Shown piece by piece: positions 8,469-16,637 of a stretch of DNA of 19,916 nt; the stretch's first letter is position 1; each line of letters starts with the position of its first letter. The translations under genes and the position numbers were made by a program. A model generated the notes under the pieces. It did no database searches, had not been told where the DNA came from, and saw only the letters and a list, made by a program, of their open reading frames with translations. The stretch covers positions 1 to 19,916 of the forward strand of contig JALZUF010000019.1 in NCBI GenBank assembly GCA_023301785.1, written 5' to 3'. This DNA comes from Alphaproteobacteria bacterium (GTDB lineage: Bacteria; Pseudomonadota; Alphaproteobacteria; Micavibrionales; Micavibrionaceae).

Positions 8469-9632
8469 TTAAACAACCATATCCCAAATCAAAGGCTCAC
8501 CCGCTTTAATATCACGCGTTGCTTTGCGTCCCTCAATAAAGTCCGAAAACCTAATCTCCAAACCGCCTCCAGGGCGAATAGAATCAAAATTACCGTTTGC
8601 TTTATCTTCTGCGGCAAACTTCAGAACCTCGCCTGCTTTAAGATCCTGCACTGCCCATAAAGATGGTCTTGCATTACGACTTGCGATTTCCTTAGGTGTC
8701 GGTTCAAAATTAACAACACCATGTGTTCTAGACGCCACCTCAGCTTCCTCGGCTGTTGCGTATTCAACAGCTTGTCCCTGCTCAATATTACGTATCATTG
8801 CAATCATGTCTTTAAATTCAGAAGGGTTCATTGAGAAAGCCCAATCGTAACCACCTTCTTTTTTATCAAACAAAGCCCGTGCAGAATCACGATCCATCGT
8901 CAGGTGAACTTCTATAATACTCGCCCCTAACTTAACCGCTTCAACTGGTGTGACATGTGCCATTGGTTTTTCTAATTTTTCATGATCAGCAAATAATGTG
9001 TGATCTGATACACCAACAGGCACATCAAAAATTTCCGCTATAGCTTGCATCGTTTTTAAGTTTGCCTCATCAAAGGCCGCTGGATAACCGCTATTACAAT
9101 GAAGTAATGCTAAGTCTTTACAGCCGTTTTCACGTAACGTGCGCACAGATTCTTCCATCTCTAAAAAATTTGTCATGCCATTTGACATGATGATCGGCAA
9201 TTCTGTTTTTGCCATTTTCTCTAATAGTTTTTTATCAACAACTTCGAAGCTAGCAACTTTTAAGACAGGGACACCTAACTCATCGACCAGAAAGTCAACG
9301 GCGGTTTCATCAAAAGGTGAGGAGAAAAAATGAAGCCCTTTTTCTGCCGCGTGTTTCTTGAGGTCTTGTGACCATTCCCATGGGGTATAGGCTTGCTGAT
9401 ACAAGCTATAAAGATCAATATCCGACCACATTGTACCTTCAGGTTTTGTCTTAAAGTTACGGCTGATTGTATCCGCTGTATAGGTTTGAATTTTCACAGC
9501 ATCTGCCCCCGCATCAGCGGCAGCGTCAATGATACGAATTGCTTCTTCTAAATTTCCTTCATGGTTACATGACACCTCCGCTATCACGTAACAAGGATGC
9601 CCCTTACCTATTTTTCGATCAGCAATTTTCAT
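8469..9632 (-). CDS. pseI: pseudaminic acid synthase PseI (NeuB family)
   Basis: A 387-residue enzyme that condenses 6-deoxy-AltdiNAc (2,4-diacetamido-2,4,6-trideoxy-L-altrose) with phosphoenolpyruvate to give pseudaminic acid in the cytoplasm. The TIM-barrel half (about 1-280) shows IAEVSCNHEGN (17-27), AYTPWEW (81-87) and FFSSPFDETAVDFL (102-115), the last two being PseI-like rather than sialate-synthase-like. Metal-binding histidines correspond to His211 in SDHT and His243 in EVHLT. The C-terminal SAF/antifreeze-like domain begins at about residue 318 and includes ARPSLWAVQDLKAGE, with the active-site arginine as Arg322. The protein is longer than the usual ~345 residues, partly because of an insertion after SDHT (about 212-227). 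It starts 14 bases after the pseG fusion and is the last gene of the minus-strand run. Confidence 0.93.
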   Translation of the reverse strand: MKIADRKIGKGHPCYVIAEVSCNHEGNLEEAIRIIDAAADAGADAVKIQTYTADTISRNFKTKPEGTMWSDIDLYSLYQQAYTPWEWSQDLKKHAAEKGLHFFSSPFDETAVDFLVDELGVPVLKVASFEVVDKKLLEKMAKTELPIIMSNGMTNFLEMEESVRTLRENGCKDLALLHCNSGYPAAFDEANLKTMQAIAEIFDVPVGVSDHTLFADHEKLEKPMAHVTPVEAVKLGASIIEVHLTMDRDSARALFDKKEGGYDWAFSMNPSEFKDMIAMIRNIEQGQAVEYATAEEAEVASRTHGVVNFEPTPKEIASRNARPSLWAVQDLKAGEVLKFAAEDKANGNFDSIRPGGGLEIRFSDFIEGRKATRDIKAGEPLIWDMVV

Positions 9633-9646
9633 TTTTCAAACCTTTT

Positions 9647-11098
9647 TTAATGTGTTGTTTCTTTTATATACCATGTATCTTTTACTTGGCGATACCCTGC
9701 CTTAGAAAATACGGCGATTGAGGCCTTATTTTCATCAAAAACTTCTGCATGAAGGGCCTTATCGCTATGTAGTTCACTTAATAAATTAAGAGCCTTACCT
9801 GCGTATCCTTTACCATAGTGATTTTGTGATATAAGTAGGGACACTTCATATATACCATCATCAGATAAATCTAAGCGGGCAAACCCAACTGGATCGCCAT
9901 TTGCTAACACTATATAAGGCCATTTTTTCTCATTTTGTAAGGACTGCGCTATCCAGTTTTTATGCTCATCATAATTTGGCACTTCTGCATTACGTGCATA
10001 ACGGCGTGTTTCAGGTTGGTTTTGCCAATCATAAATAAGATCAGTATCCTCTAAATCTAGCCATCTTAAAGATATCTTAGCACCGTTTTTTGCTCCATGC
10101 TGAGGCATAAGGTTAGGAAGCACTCTCTCAACACCCCTTCCATCACAAATCTGTTGAGCCTTATCACTCATAGATTTTACTTTATCTACATCACTTTTTA
10201 ATTCACTAATTTTATCTGCAATATTTTGGATATCTAGCGCAGCATGCCATCCCAAATTTTCAACGGCTCTGGCTTTCGCAAGCGCTTTACTCACCATCTT
10301 TTGATTATCGGCAATTTCTATTAATAACGTTGGAACACCTAAACAGCACCTTTCCCAACTGGTTGTTCCACCCGCTCCGATCGCCAGATCAGCTTGTGCC
10401 ATTAAAACAGCCATCTCCGAGACATCACTGTGGAATGTAACTTGGTGTTCAGACTTATCAGCCATCTGCTTTAACTTATTTTCATCAGGATGGTGCTGGC
10501 TTAAAATAACATCAATATTGAGTTTATCACTCACCAAATCACAAGCCTGAAGAGCTTTTCCTGTTATATCATGAGGATCTGTAAAGCTTACATATATTAA
10601 AACCCTGTCTAATTTATAAGAATTTTTGCGTCTTCTTTCTAGAGACGTTCCTCTATTTTGTACAAACTGAGGGCGTAAAAAAGCATATTGAGCCCCCGTG
10701 AGAATAGCACACACGCTTGGTACTAGAGGCTTATAGTCATTTAAATCACGTCCAAAGGTCGTATCAATCAAGACATCGCAATCATGCCTACGATTGGCCA
10801 AATCATCAATAACAACAATCTTTTTTGCCCATTCACGGCATGATGATTCATAGGAAATATCTAATTCATAGTGATCAACGACTAATAAATCTGCACTTTG
10901 CGGCGTGTCATCCACATCACAAAAACCAAACGCGCTATCTTTCAAAGCAGGATGAATATTATTATTCTCAAAGGTACTTATAAAATAGCAATCCCAGCCT
11001 AACCCACGCAATGAATTTGCAATCGTAAGGCATCGCATAAGATGACCTGATCCAATCTTAGAATTTGCATCACATCGAAAATATGCTTGGTAAGCCAT
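9647..11098 (-). CDS. pseG: PseG hydrolase fused to a PseH-like GNAT acetyltransferase
   Basis: A 483-residue two-domain protein. Residues 1-330 are PseG, the GT-B-like hydrolase that removes UDP from UDP-2,4-diacetamido-2,4,6-trideoxy-L-altrose: the N-terminal IGSGHLMRCL (15-24) includes His19, matching the proposed catalytic His17 of Campylobacter PseG, and GAGGTTSWERCCLGVP (241-256) forms the UDP site. Residues about 342-480 are a GNAT domain with the acetyl-CoA loop YGKGYAGKAL (428-437) and the end motif FSKAGYRQV; this matches PseH, which acetylates the 4-amino group in the step just before PseG. Campylobacter carries the two as separate genes, and no separate pseH occurs in this window. 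The gene follows pseC by 18 bases and precedes pseI by 14. The order of domains (hydrolase first, acetyltransferase second) is clear from the sequence. Confidence 0.9.
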   Translation of the reverse strand: MAYQAYFRCDANSKIGSGHLMRCLTIANSLRGLGWDCYFISTFENNNIHPALKDSAFGFCDVDDTPQSADLLVVDHYELDISYESSCREWAKKIVVIDDLANRRHDCDVLIDTTFGRDLNDYKPLVPSVCAILTGAQYAFLRPQFVQNRGTSLERRRKNSYKLDRVLIYVSFTDPHDITGKALQACDLVSDKLNIDVILSQHHPDENKLKQMADKSEHQVTFHSDVSEMAVLMAQADLAIGAGGTTSWERCCLGVPTLLIEIADNQKMVSKALAKARAVENLGWHAALDIQNIADKISELKSDVDKVKSMSDKAQQICDGRGVERVLPNLMPQHGAKNGAKISLRWLDLEDTDLIYDWQNQPETRRYARNAEVPNYDEHKNWIAQSLQNEKKWPYIVLANGDPVGFARLDLSDDGIYEVSLLISQNHYGKGYAGKALNLLSELHSDKALHAEVFDENKASIAVFSKAGYRQVKDTWYIKETTH

Positions 11099-11116
11099 AT
11101 ATATTCCCTAAGCCAA

Positions 11117-12256
11117 TTATATCTTTAGAACTTTTTTAAGCGCATCCACCACTTTTGTTACATCTTCATTATCCATCGCAGGGAACAAAGGCAGAGAAAG
11201 CGTTTTACTGTAATACCCCATCGCGCCGGGCAAGTCTAAATTACTATTTAGATCTTTGTAATAAGGTTGCGTATGAACAGGAATATAATGCACTTGAGTC
11301 CCAACACCCTCTGCCATTAGCTCAGTCATCACCTCAGAACGTGTTTTCTCAACCGCATCAAAATCAATCTTAACCGCGTATAAATGCCATGCTGGATTTG
11401 TATATTCATTTTTGACCGGAGACAAAACAAAAGGGCTTAATGGTTCTAGCAATGCATCATATATTGCCACAAGTTCAGCACGGCGCGCGGTAAAGCTTTT
11501 CAGTTTTTTCATTTGAGATATACCGAGCGCACAATTGATATCACTCGCACGGTAATTATAACCTAGTTCATTCATCTCATAGGCCCACGGGCCAACATCA
11601 GGTGTTTTTTGCATGGCGTGGGAGCGGACAAGACGCATTTTATCTGCCCATTTCTTATCATTAGTTAAAATTGCACCGCCTTCACCCATCGCTATTGTTT
11701 TCACAGGGTGGAAAGAAAAAGTCGACATATGTTCAAACTCCCCCGCGCCAATAGGATGACCATATAATTCTCCACCCAGCGCATGACAAGAATCCGCAAC
11801 GACCTTTATAGAATGTTTATCTGCGATGTTACGAATTTCTTTTAAATCAGCGCATTGCCCCGTTAAATGAACAGGGAACACAGCTTTAGGTTTATTGTCA
11901 CCACAACGTTGAATAGCTTCTTCTAAATGAGGCGCTTCCATTAAACCTGTTTCAGGATTCACATCAGAAAAAATTATGTTAGCCCCTGCAGAACGTGGTG
12001 CATTGGCTGTTGCAAGGAACGTCAATGAAGGGACAATCACATTATCTCCCTCACCAATCCCAAGAGCAATAGAAGCAAGGTGCAGTGCGGTCGTGCCATT
12101 TGAACAAGCAACCGCATATTTTGCTGTCGTTGCCTCACATAAAGTTTTTTCAAATTCTTGAACTTTGGGGCCCGTTGTCAGAAAATCGCTACGTAAACAA
12201 TCTACAACAGATTGAATATCATCTTCATCAATAAAATGCCGACCGTAAGGAATCAT
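11117..12256 (-). CDS. pseC: PseC, UDP-4-keto-6-deoxy-AltNAc aminotransferase
   Basis: A 379-residue PLP-dependent DegT/DnrJ/EryC1 aminotransferase. It transfers an amino group from glutamate to C4 of UDP-2-acetamido-2,6-dideoxy-beta-L-arabino-hexos-4-ulose, the second step of pseudaminate synthesis. The N-terminus MIPYGRHFIDEDDIQSVVD is the PseC pattern. SNGTTALHLA (52-61) binds the PLP phosphate, DSCHALGGE (155-163) holds the ring-stacking region, and the Schiff-base lysine is Lys186 in SFHPVKTIAMGEGG. Length matches PseC (about 375-390). It starts two bases after the pseB stop, so pseB-pseC are almost certainly coupled, mirroring the pathway order. The pseB neighbour separates this call from other sugar aminotransferases of the family. 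Confidence 0.94.
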   Translation of the reverse strand: MIPYGRHFIDEDDIQSVVDCLRSDFLTTGPKVQEFEKTLCEATTAKYAVACSNGTTALHLASIALGIGEGDNVIVPSLTFLATANAPRSAGANIIFSDVNPETGLMEAPHLEEAIQRCGDNKPKAVFPVHLTGQCADLKEIRNIADKHSIKVVADSCHALGGELYGHPIGAGEFEHMSTFSFHPVKTIAMGEGGAILTNDKKWADKMRLVRSHAMQKTPDVGPWAYEMNELGYNYRASDINCALGISQMKKLKSFTARRAELVAIYDALLEPLSPFVLSPVKNEYTNPAWHLYAVKIDFDAVEKTRSEVMTELMAEGVGTQVHYIPVHTQPYYKDLNSNLDLPGAMGYYSKTLSLPLFPAMDNEDVTKVVDALKKVLKI

Positions 12257-12258
12257 AT

Positions 12259-13269
12259 TTAGGCTTCCTTAAGTATCACATTCTGCTTTTCAGATTCATC
12301 CAAAAGTTTTAAGAGGCTTTCACCATCTAACCAGACACTATTGTTATCACTGGCATAATAGAAATCGTTAGGAACTTGTTTAGCGCCCATTTTCAAGTAA
12401 CTTTCATGTTCCCAAAACGCAAATTGTGGTTCAATGATATAACGGTTTTTATACTCCAACGTACTACGTCCGTCATCAAGCGGCACCATAATTTCATGTA
12501 ATTTTTCGCCAGGGCGAATACCAACAATTTTCTGTGGCAAATGCGGCGCCATAGCCGTCGCCAGTTCCGTCATTTTCATACTTGGGATTTGTGGTACGAA
12601 TATTTCACCGCCCTGCATCATCTCAAATGAATCAATAACAAAATCTACACCTTGCTGAAGGGTAATCCAAAAACGTGTCATACGCTCATCTGTAATCGTT
12701 AGATGATCTGCACCAGACGCAATTTGCTTTTTAAAAAACGGAATAACTGATCCGCGTGACCCCATAACATTACCATATCGGACAACACAGAATTTAGTAC
12801 CATCATGACCACTGATATTATTAGCGGCTACAAAAATTTTATCAGAAGCTAATTTACTAGCACCATATAAATTAATAGGATTTGCAGCCTTATCTGTGGA
12901 CAATGCAACAACGCGTTTTACACCGCATTCGATTGCCGCCGTCATAACATTTTCCGCACCATTTACGTTGGTACGAATACATTCCATTGGATTATATTCT
13001 GCCGCAGGAACTTGTTTTAACGCCGCAGCATGCACAACATAATCAACACCCTTCATCGCCATTTTCAAGCGGTCAATATCGCGCACATCCCCAATAAAAT
13101 AACGCATGCAATCATCGTTAAAGTCTTGCTGCATTTCATACTGCTTTAATTCATCCCTAGAGTAGATGATAAGTTTTGAAGGCTTATAACGCTCCAAAAT
13201 TGTTTTAACAAAATGCTTACCGAATGATCCGGTGCCGCCTGTGATGAAGATCGATTTATTATCAAACAC
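12259..13269 (-). CDS. pseB: PseB, UDP-GlcNAc 4,6-dehydratase (inverting)
   Basis: A 336-residue SDR enzyme that dehydrates UDP-GlcNAc and inverts C5, the first committed step to pseudaminic acid. I place the start at the GTG at 13269, giving MFDNKSIFITGGTGSFGKHF, which matches PseB/FlaA1 N-termini, with AAAGG ten bases upstream. An upstream in-frame GTG at 13359 would add 30 residues that look unlike any SDR sequence. GGTGSFG (11-17) is the dinucleotide loop. The catalytic set is Asp126 and Lys127 in STDKA, plus Tyr135 and Lys139 in YGASK, corresponding to Asp132, Lys133 and Tyr141 of Helicobacter FlaA1. The DK pair in place of the usual S/T-D-E separates it from RmlB-type enzymes. A 119-base gap separates it from hisF2 upstream. 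Confidence 0.94.
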   Translation of the reverse strand: MFDNKSIFITGGTGSFGKHFVKTILERYKPSKLIIYSRDELKQYEMQQDFNDDCMRYFIGDVRDIDRLKMAMKGVDYVVHAAALKQVPAAEYNPMECIRTNVNGAENVMTAAIECGVKRVVALSTDKAANPINLYGASKLASDKIFVAANNISGHDGTKFCVVRYGNVMGSRGSVIPFFKKQIASGADHLTITDERMTRFWITLQQGVDFVIDSFEMMQGGEIFVPQIPSMKMTELATAMAPHLPQKIVGIRPGEKLHEIMVPLDDGRSTLEYKNRYIIEPQFAFWEHESYLKMGAKQVPNDFYYASDNNSVWLDGESLLKLLDESEKQNVILKEA

Positions 13270-13279
13270 TGCTAATTTA

Positions 13280-13284
13280 CCTTT
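13280..13284 (-). promoter_or_regulatory. ribosome-binding site for the pseB GTG start
   Basis: Minus-strand AAAGG ends ten bases before GTG at 13269. The spacing is slightly long, but together with homology of the resulting N-terminus it favours the short form of PseB over the 30-residue extension. Confidence 0.5.
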
Positions 13285-13388
13285 AATTTTTGAATTTTTC
13301 TTAGATATATACTTATATGTAATTCCACATAAATAAAACCATTTATAACAATAATACACCTCAGCTGTGCATTATGTAATACATAGAT

Positions 13389-14150
13389 CTAAATTTGGCG
13401 AACCTTAACCCCATTTTTGGATAGATAATTTTTTGCCTCCAAGGGTGTTTGCTCTGTGAAATGAAACAAACTAGCCGCGGCAACGGCTTGGGCTCCCGAT
13501 TCCTGTATCGCTAATCTAAAGTCCTCGTAATCCTTTGCTCCGCCAGATGCAATCACAGGGATCTTTACTGCCTCAACTACTTGAGCAATTAAGTCCAAAT
13601 CATACCCCTCAAGAAGGCCATCTTTTTCAACAGACGTTATTAAGATTTCGCCTGCACCTTTTTCTTCTAATATCTTCGCCCATTTCGCAGGATTTATACC
13701 TTGCGCTTTTGAACCACAATGCGAATAGCATTCATATTCACCCTCACTTGTTTTACGCGCATCAATACTCGCGACAATACATTGCGACCCAAACACCTCT
13801 GCGGCCTGTTGAACAAGATCTGGATTTTCGTAACAAATACTATTGAGGGCAACCTTGTCAGCCCCTGCCCGCAGTAAGCCTTTAATATGATCTAGATTTG
13901 TAATGCCGCCGCCAACAGTGAGCGGAACAAAGCAATCAGTAGAGAATAGCTTCACCTCTTCAACATCAGGGCCACGATCATCTTTTGTTGCAGCAATATC
14001 TAACACAATCATTTCATCAACTTGACGACGGTTGTACACTTTAATAGCGGGTAACGTTGTGCCAACGCGGCGCCAGCCATCAAAACCAACGCCCTTCACC
14101 AACCCCATATCTTTCATTAACAATGTTGGAATCACTCTTGTCTTTAACAT
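13389..14150 (-). CDS. HisF2/AglZ-type cyclase paralog for acetamidino modification
   Basis: A 253-residue (beta-alpha)8 barrel of the HisF family, starting with MLKTRVIPTLLMKDMGLVKG. Histidine-pathway HisF has Asp11 as a general acid/base in its IPCLDV segment; here position 11 is Leu, whereas the second-barrel aspartate (in SIDARK) and phosphate loops such as VGGG and ASGGAKDYEDF are kept. Loss of Asp11 is typical of the AglZ/HisF2 branch, which works with a HisH-like glutaminase to channel ammonia to a WbpG/PseA amidotransferase instead of making imidazole glycerol phosphate. The start follows the hisH2 stop by two bases, with GGAG as ribosome site inside the hisH2 end. The same hisF-hisH-pseA set lies beside pseI in Campylobacter jejuni. 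Confidence 0.9.
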   Translation of the reverse strand: MLKTRVIPTLLMKDMGLVKGVGFDGWRRVGTTLPAIKVYNRRQVDEMIVLDIAATKDDRGPDVEEVKLFSTDCFVPLTVGGGITNLDHIKGLLRAGADKVALNSICYENPDLVQQAAEVFGSQCIVASIDARKTSEGEYECYSHCGSKAQGINPAKWAKILEEKGAGEILITSVEKDGLLEGYDLDLIAQVVEAVKIPVIASGGAKDYEDFRLAIQESGAQAVAAASLFHFTEQTPLEAKNYLSKNGVKVRQI

Positions 14151-14152
14151 TA

Positions 14153-14782
14153 TTATACTCCAACAAAATTTTTGAGGAGAGAAAACCCAGCAGGGCCACT
14201 TTTTTCAGGATGAAATTGTGCACCCCAAACTTTTCCATTTCTTATAACGGATGGAAAAGGAAAGCCATGAGGCGTACGCGCTAAAACATGATCTTCATTT
14301 ACTGCATCAAAATAGTAGCTATGAACAAAGTAAAAATCTGTCGCTTCTTTTATATCTTGGAATATTGGATCATCTTTTTTTTGAATGGCCACTTCATTCC
14401 AACCAACATGCGGCACAAGAACGCCTTCCTCAACTACTTGTGCATTCGTTTTGAAATGAACAACATTACCTTCTATTAAACCAAGCCCTGTGGTTTCACC
14501 ATGTTCTGTTCCTGTGCTGGACAATAAGTGCATCCCTAAACAAATACCCAGAAGAGACGCATTATTATGCTCAACAGCATTTCTGATAGCGTCACACCAG
14601 CCCCCTTCAGATAAGTTTTGCATGGCTTTTGAGAACGATCCAACACCCGGCAATATAATATGGGTAGCTGTTTTCAAGCTTTCGGGAGAAGATACTATTT
14701 TTGAAGCGACGCCTATATGATCCAGAGCGGAAGATATTGAACCCAAATTTCCCATACCATAGTCGATAATATCAACACTCAT
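14153..14782 (-). CDS. HisH2-type glutamine amidotransferase subunit
   Basis: A 209-residue class I glutaminase of the HisH family. It hydrolyses glutamine and passes ammonia to its HisF-like partner. The nucleophile is the cysteine in LLGICLGMHLL, and the histidine and glutamate of the triad are in AQFHPEKSGPAGF near the C-terminus. The N-terminal VDIIDYGMGNLGS and the PGVGSF oxyanion strand are also HisH-like. I start it at the ATG at 14782 (MSVDIIDYG); a TTG three codons upstream would add MIF and has no better ribosome site. Placement between a PP-loop sugar amidotransferase and a HisF paralog without the histidine-synthesis Asp makes a role in acetamidino-sugar formation far more likely than histidine biosynthesis, as no other his gene is here. 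Confidence 0.9.
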   Translation of the reverse strand: MSVDIIDYGMGNLGSISSALDHIGVASKIVSSPESLKTATHIILPGVGSFSKAMQNLSEGGWCDAIRNAVEHNNASLLGICLGMHLLSSTGTEHGETTGLGLIEGNVVHFKTNAQVVEEGVLVPHVGWNEVAIQKKDDPIFQDIKEATDFYFVHSYYFDAVNEDHVLARTPHGFPFPSVIRNGKVWGAQFHPEKSGPAGFSLLKNFVGV

Positions 14783-14817
14783 AAAAATCAACTTTCATAG
14801 TCGTACGTTATAGAGAC

Positions 14818-15996
14818 TTAAGCCGCGGCGGCTTCGGTTTCCATCATATCAATAACAGGATCAAATTTATGTTTTAAATTGCCATCTCTGTCTTTGACTA
14901 GATCGCCATTTGAATCAGTTTCGAAAATTTTTCTATTTGTGAACTTATCACAAATTCCAATAAATTCTTCAACAGTCATATCTAACGGTGCCAGAATATC
15001 TTCTATTGGTTTATGTAAGTATTTCCAAGGAAATTTTCCATCATGCAACTTAATTAAATGCACAGCATCTTCACGGGTGATACGGCCACGTCTTACATGT
15101 AAACACGCAATATCCGTAGAGCGACCAAATCCAAATTTTAAATATTTAAAATAATCATGGATACCTGTTTGGGTGTTGTCCAAATTCTCATAATTTACAA
15201 TTGAATTTTCAACAATCGTATCCAATGTTTTAAAGCCATGCGCCTGCGCCAGCAAAGCATTACTGTAGCCATCCCACGGGATATAGTGCCCTAAGAACAG
15301 CCCCGTAACGCCCACTCTTTGCAGATCTTCGTCTGTTGGGTATTGATATGGAATAAGATGCTTTGCTTCGATGCCATCGTAGCCAATCATATCGGTAACG
15401 CGCATCCCCAGCAAACCACCAAACTCTTCTAACCATCGACGCGTTAAAACATTATCTTCCGATGCCGCCGCAGGGCCACCATATTCATTTTGAGAATTCT
15501 CTCCCCATACAATCAACGGAACATTATATTGCACCGCCGCACGAACAGGGATTGTGAAAATTCCAACATGTTCTGGCCAAGAAATATCACCCACATCCGT
15601 CAAACCAATCCGATTTAATTTTGCGCGTATTTTTTTGTTAGGAGACACTTCAATGTAATCAACACCAAGGCTTTTTATATTATCAATATTAGCACGACCA
15701 ATATCAGCCAAGTCACACGTTGATGATGTCACACATAATGGGTTCAATCCCATTTGCAACATACGTACAACTTGATAGGTACTGTCTTTACCGCCACTAA
15801 CAGGGATAATACAATCCCAATTTGAACCATCGGTTTTACGATATTTCTTTAGAACTTCTTCAAGCTCCTCTGCTCTTTTGTCCCAATCAACTTCTTTTCG
15901 CTTAGAGTAATTTTGGCACGCATGGCAAACACCATCTTTATCAAAAGATAAATCAGGCTTGGTACTTGGCATTACACATTTACGGCAATATTTCAT
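14818..15996 (-). CDS. N-acetyl sugar amidotransferase, PseA/WbpG/WbuX family
   Basis: A 392-residue PP-loop ATP pyrophosphatase-type enzyme. N-terminal Cys4/Cys7 and Cys24/Cys27 form a CxxC...CxxC pair suited to zinc binding, and the ATP loop SGGKDS is at residues 67-72. Family members activate the carbonyl of an N-acetyl group with ATP and replace its oxygen using ammonia, producing an acetamidino group; PseA does this on pseudaminate in Campylobacter, and WbpG does so in Pseudomonas O-antigen synthesis. The two downstream genes encode the HisH and HisF ammonia-supplying partners, completing the set. The 3' end codes for an Ala-rich tail (EAAAA). Neighbouring pse genes favour pseudaminate as substrate, although a uronate produced through the WbpA-type enzyme cannot be excluded. 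Confidence 0.91.
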   Translation of the reverse strand: MKYCRKCVMPSTKPDLSFDKDGVCHACQNYSKRKEVDWDKRAEELEEVLKKYRKTDGSNWDCIIPVSGGKDSTYQVVRMLQMGLNPLCVTSSTCDLADIGRANIDNIKSLGVDYIEVSPNKKIRAKLNRIGLTDVGDISWPEHVGIFTIPVRAAVQYNVPLIVWGENSQNEYGGPAAASEDNVLTRRWLEEFGGLLGMRVTDMIGYDGIEAKHLIPYQYPTDEDLQRVGVTGLFLGHYIPWDGYSNALLAQAHGFKTLDTIVENSIVNYENLDNTQTGIHDYFKYLKFGFGRSTDIACLHVRRGRITREDAVHLIKLHDGKFPWKYLHKPIEDILAPLDMTVEEFIGICDKFTNRKIFETDSNGDLVKDRDGNLKHKFDPVIDMMETEAAAA

Positions 15997-16010
15997 TTTC
16001 TATACAAACC

Positions 16011-16637
16011 TTATTTTCTTTTTTCCATTAGGAACCAATTTAAATCATCGGCTGGGAAGTTGACATCTCTGTGGTAACAAAAGCCATAATCTACAAGTTT
16101 TAAATCTGGATATTTATCCATCATTTCTCCTGCAAAATCCCTTTTGAACAATCTATCATCATGACCATGATACGGTATGGATACTGGCTTAGGGTTATAA
16201 TATTCGCAAACCATGACATATTTACGACTGGCTTGATACAACGCTTCATAAACCTTAGGGAGTTCATCAGGATTAATATGTATCATTACGCCCGATGTAA
16301 AAGCAAAGTCACAGCTGTCGGGGAATGAGTTTTCCAAAATTGAACCATGATGACATTCAGTCACCCAATCATTTTGGCTCAAAGAAGCATGCGCCTCTTT
16401 ATTAATTTCAATCGCCTTAATTTCTGCTTTTGGTAAAAGAGAATGGATCGCATAAAGATTGTTCCCAATATTTGCGCCAAATTCAAACACACTTCCTACA
16501 CCTGTTGTACGCTCAAAAATTCTTGAGAATAAATTAAGGCGCGTGGGGTAGTTATCATCCGTTGTGTTCCGTCCGATATATTCATTACCAAATTCTGTTG
16601 CCCAGAATTTTTCTTGTTCTGTTTTATAAGCGGTCAT
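16011..16637 (-). CDS. pseudaminic acid biosynthesis-associated methylase
   Basis: A 208-residue SAM-dependent methyltransferase. It opens with TEQEKFWATEFGNEYIGRN, typical of the small methylase family found in pseudaminate loci. The SAM-binding glycine motif is FEFGANIGNN (about 51-60), the acidic residue after strand two is in IKAIEIN, and SGVMIHINPDEL fits motif IV. The expected role is methyl transfer to the pseudaminate precursor or to a substituent on it; the acceptor atom has not been established to my knowledge. Its ATG overlaps the pseF stop as ATGA, so the two are translationally coupled. The following amidotransferase gene starts 14 bases on. Given that arrangement, methylation of the acetamidino nitrogen or of an O-position on the sugar are both reasonable, untested options. 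Confidence 0.86.
   Translation of the reverse strand: MTAYKTEQEKFWATEFGNEYIGRNTTDDNYPTRLNLFSRIFERTTGVGSVFEFGANIGNNLYAIHSLLPKAEIKAIEINKEAHASLSQNDWVTECHHGSILENSFPDSCDFAFTSGVMIHINPDELPKVYEALYQASRKYVMVCEYYNPKPVSIPYHGHDDRLFKRDFAGEMMDKYPDLKLVDYGFCYHRDVNFPADDLNWFLMEKRK

Noticed and set aside
8524..8850. Plus-strand open frames lying over pseI, pseG, hisF, hisH and the GT4 gene
   Set aside because: Their translations show no recognisable domain, lie fully inside well-supported genes on the other strand, and lack ribosome sites.
8469..9632. Calling the NeuB-family gene sialic or legionaminic acid synthase
   Set aside because: PseB, PseC, PseG and PseF neighbours and the AYTPWEW / FFSSPFDETAVDF motifs fit PseI; no NeuC or LegG-type epimerase/hydrolase is present.
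13389..14782. Reading hisH/hisF as histidine biosynthesis genes
   Set aside because: No other his gene is present, the HisF Asp11 is replaced by Leu, and both sit next to a sugar amidotransferase as in known acetamidino-sugar loci.
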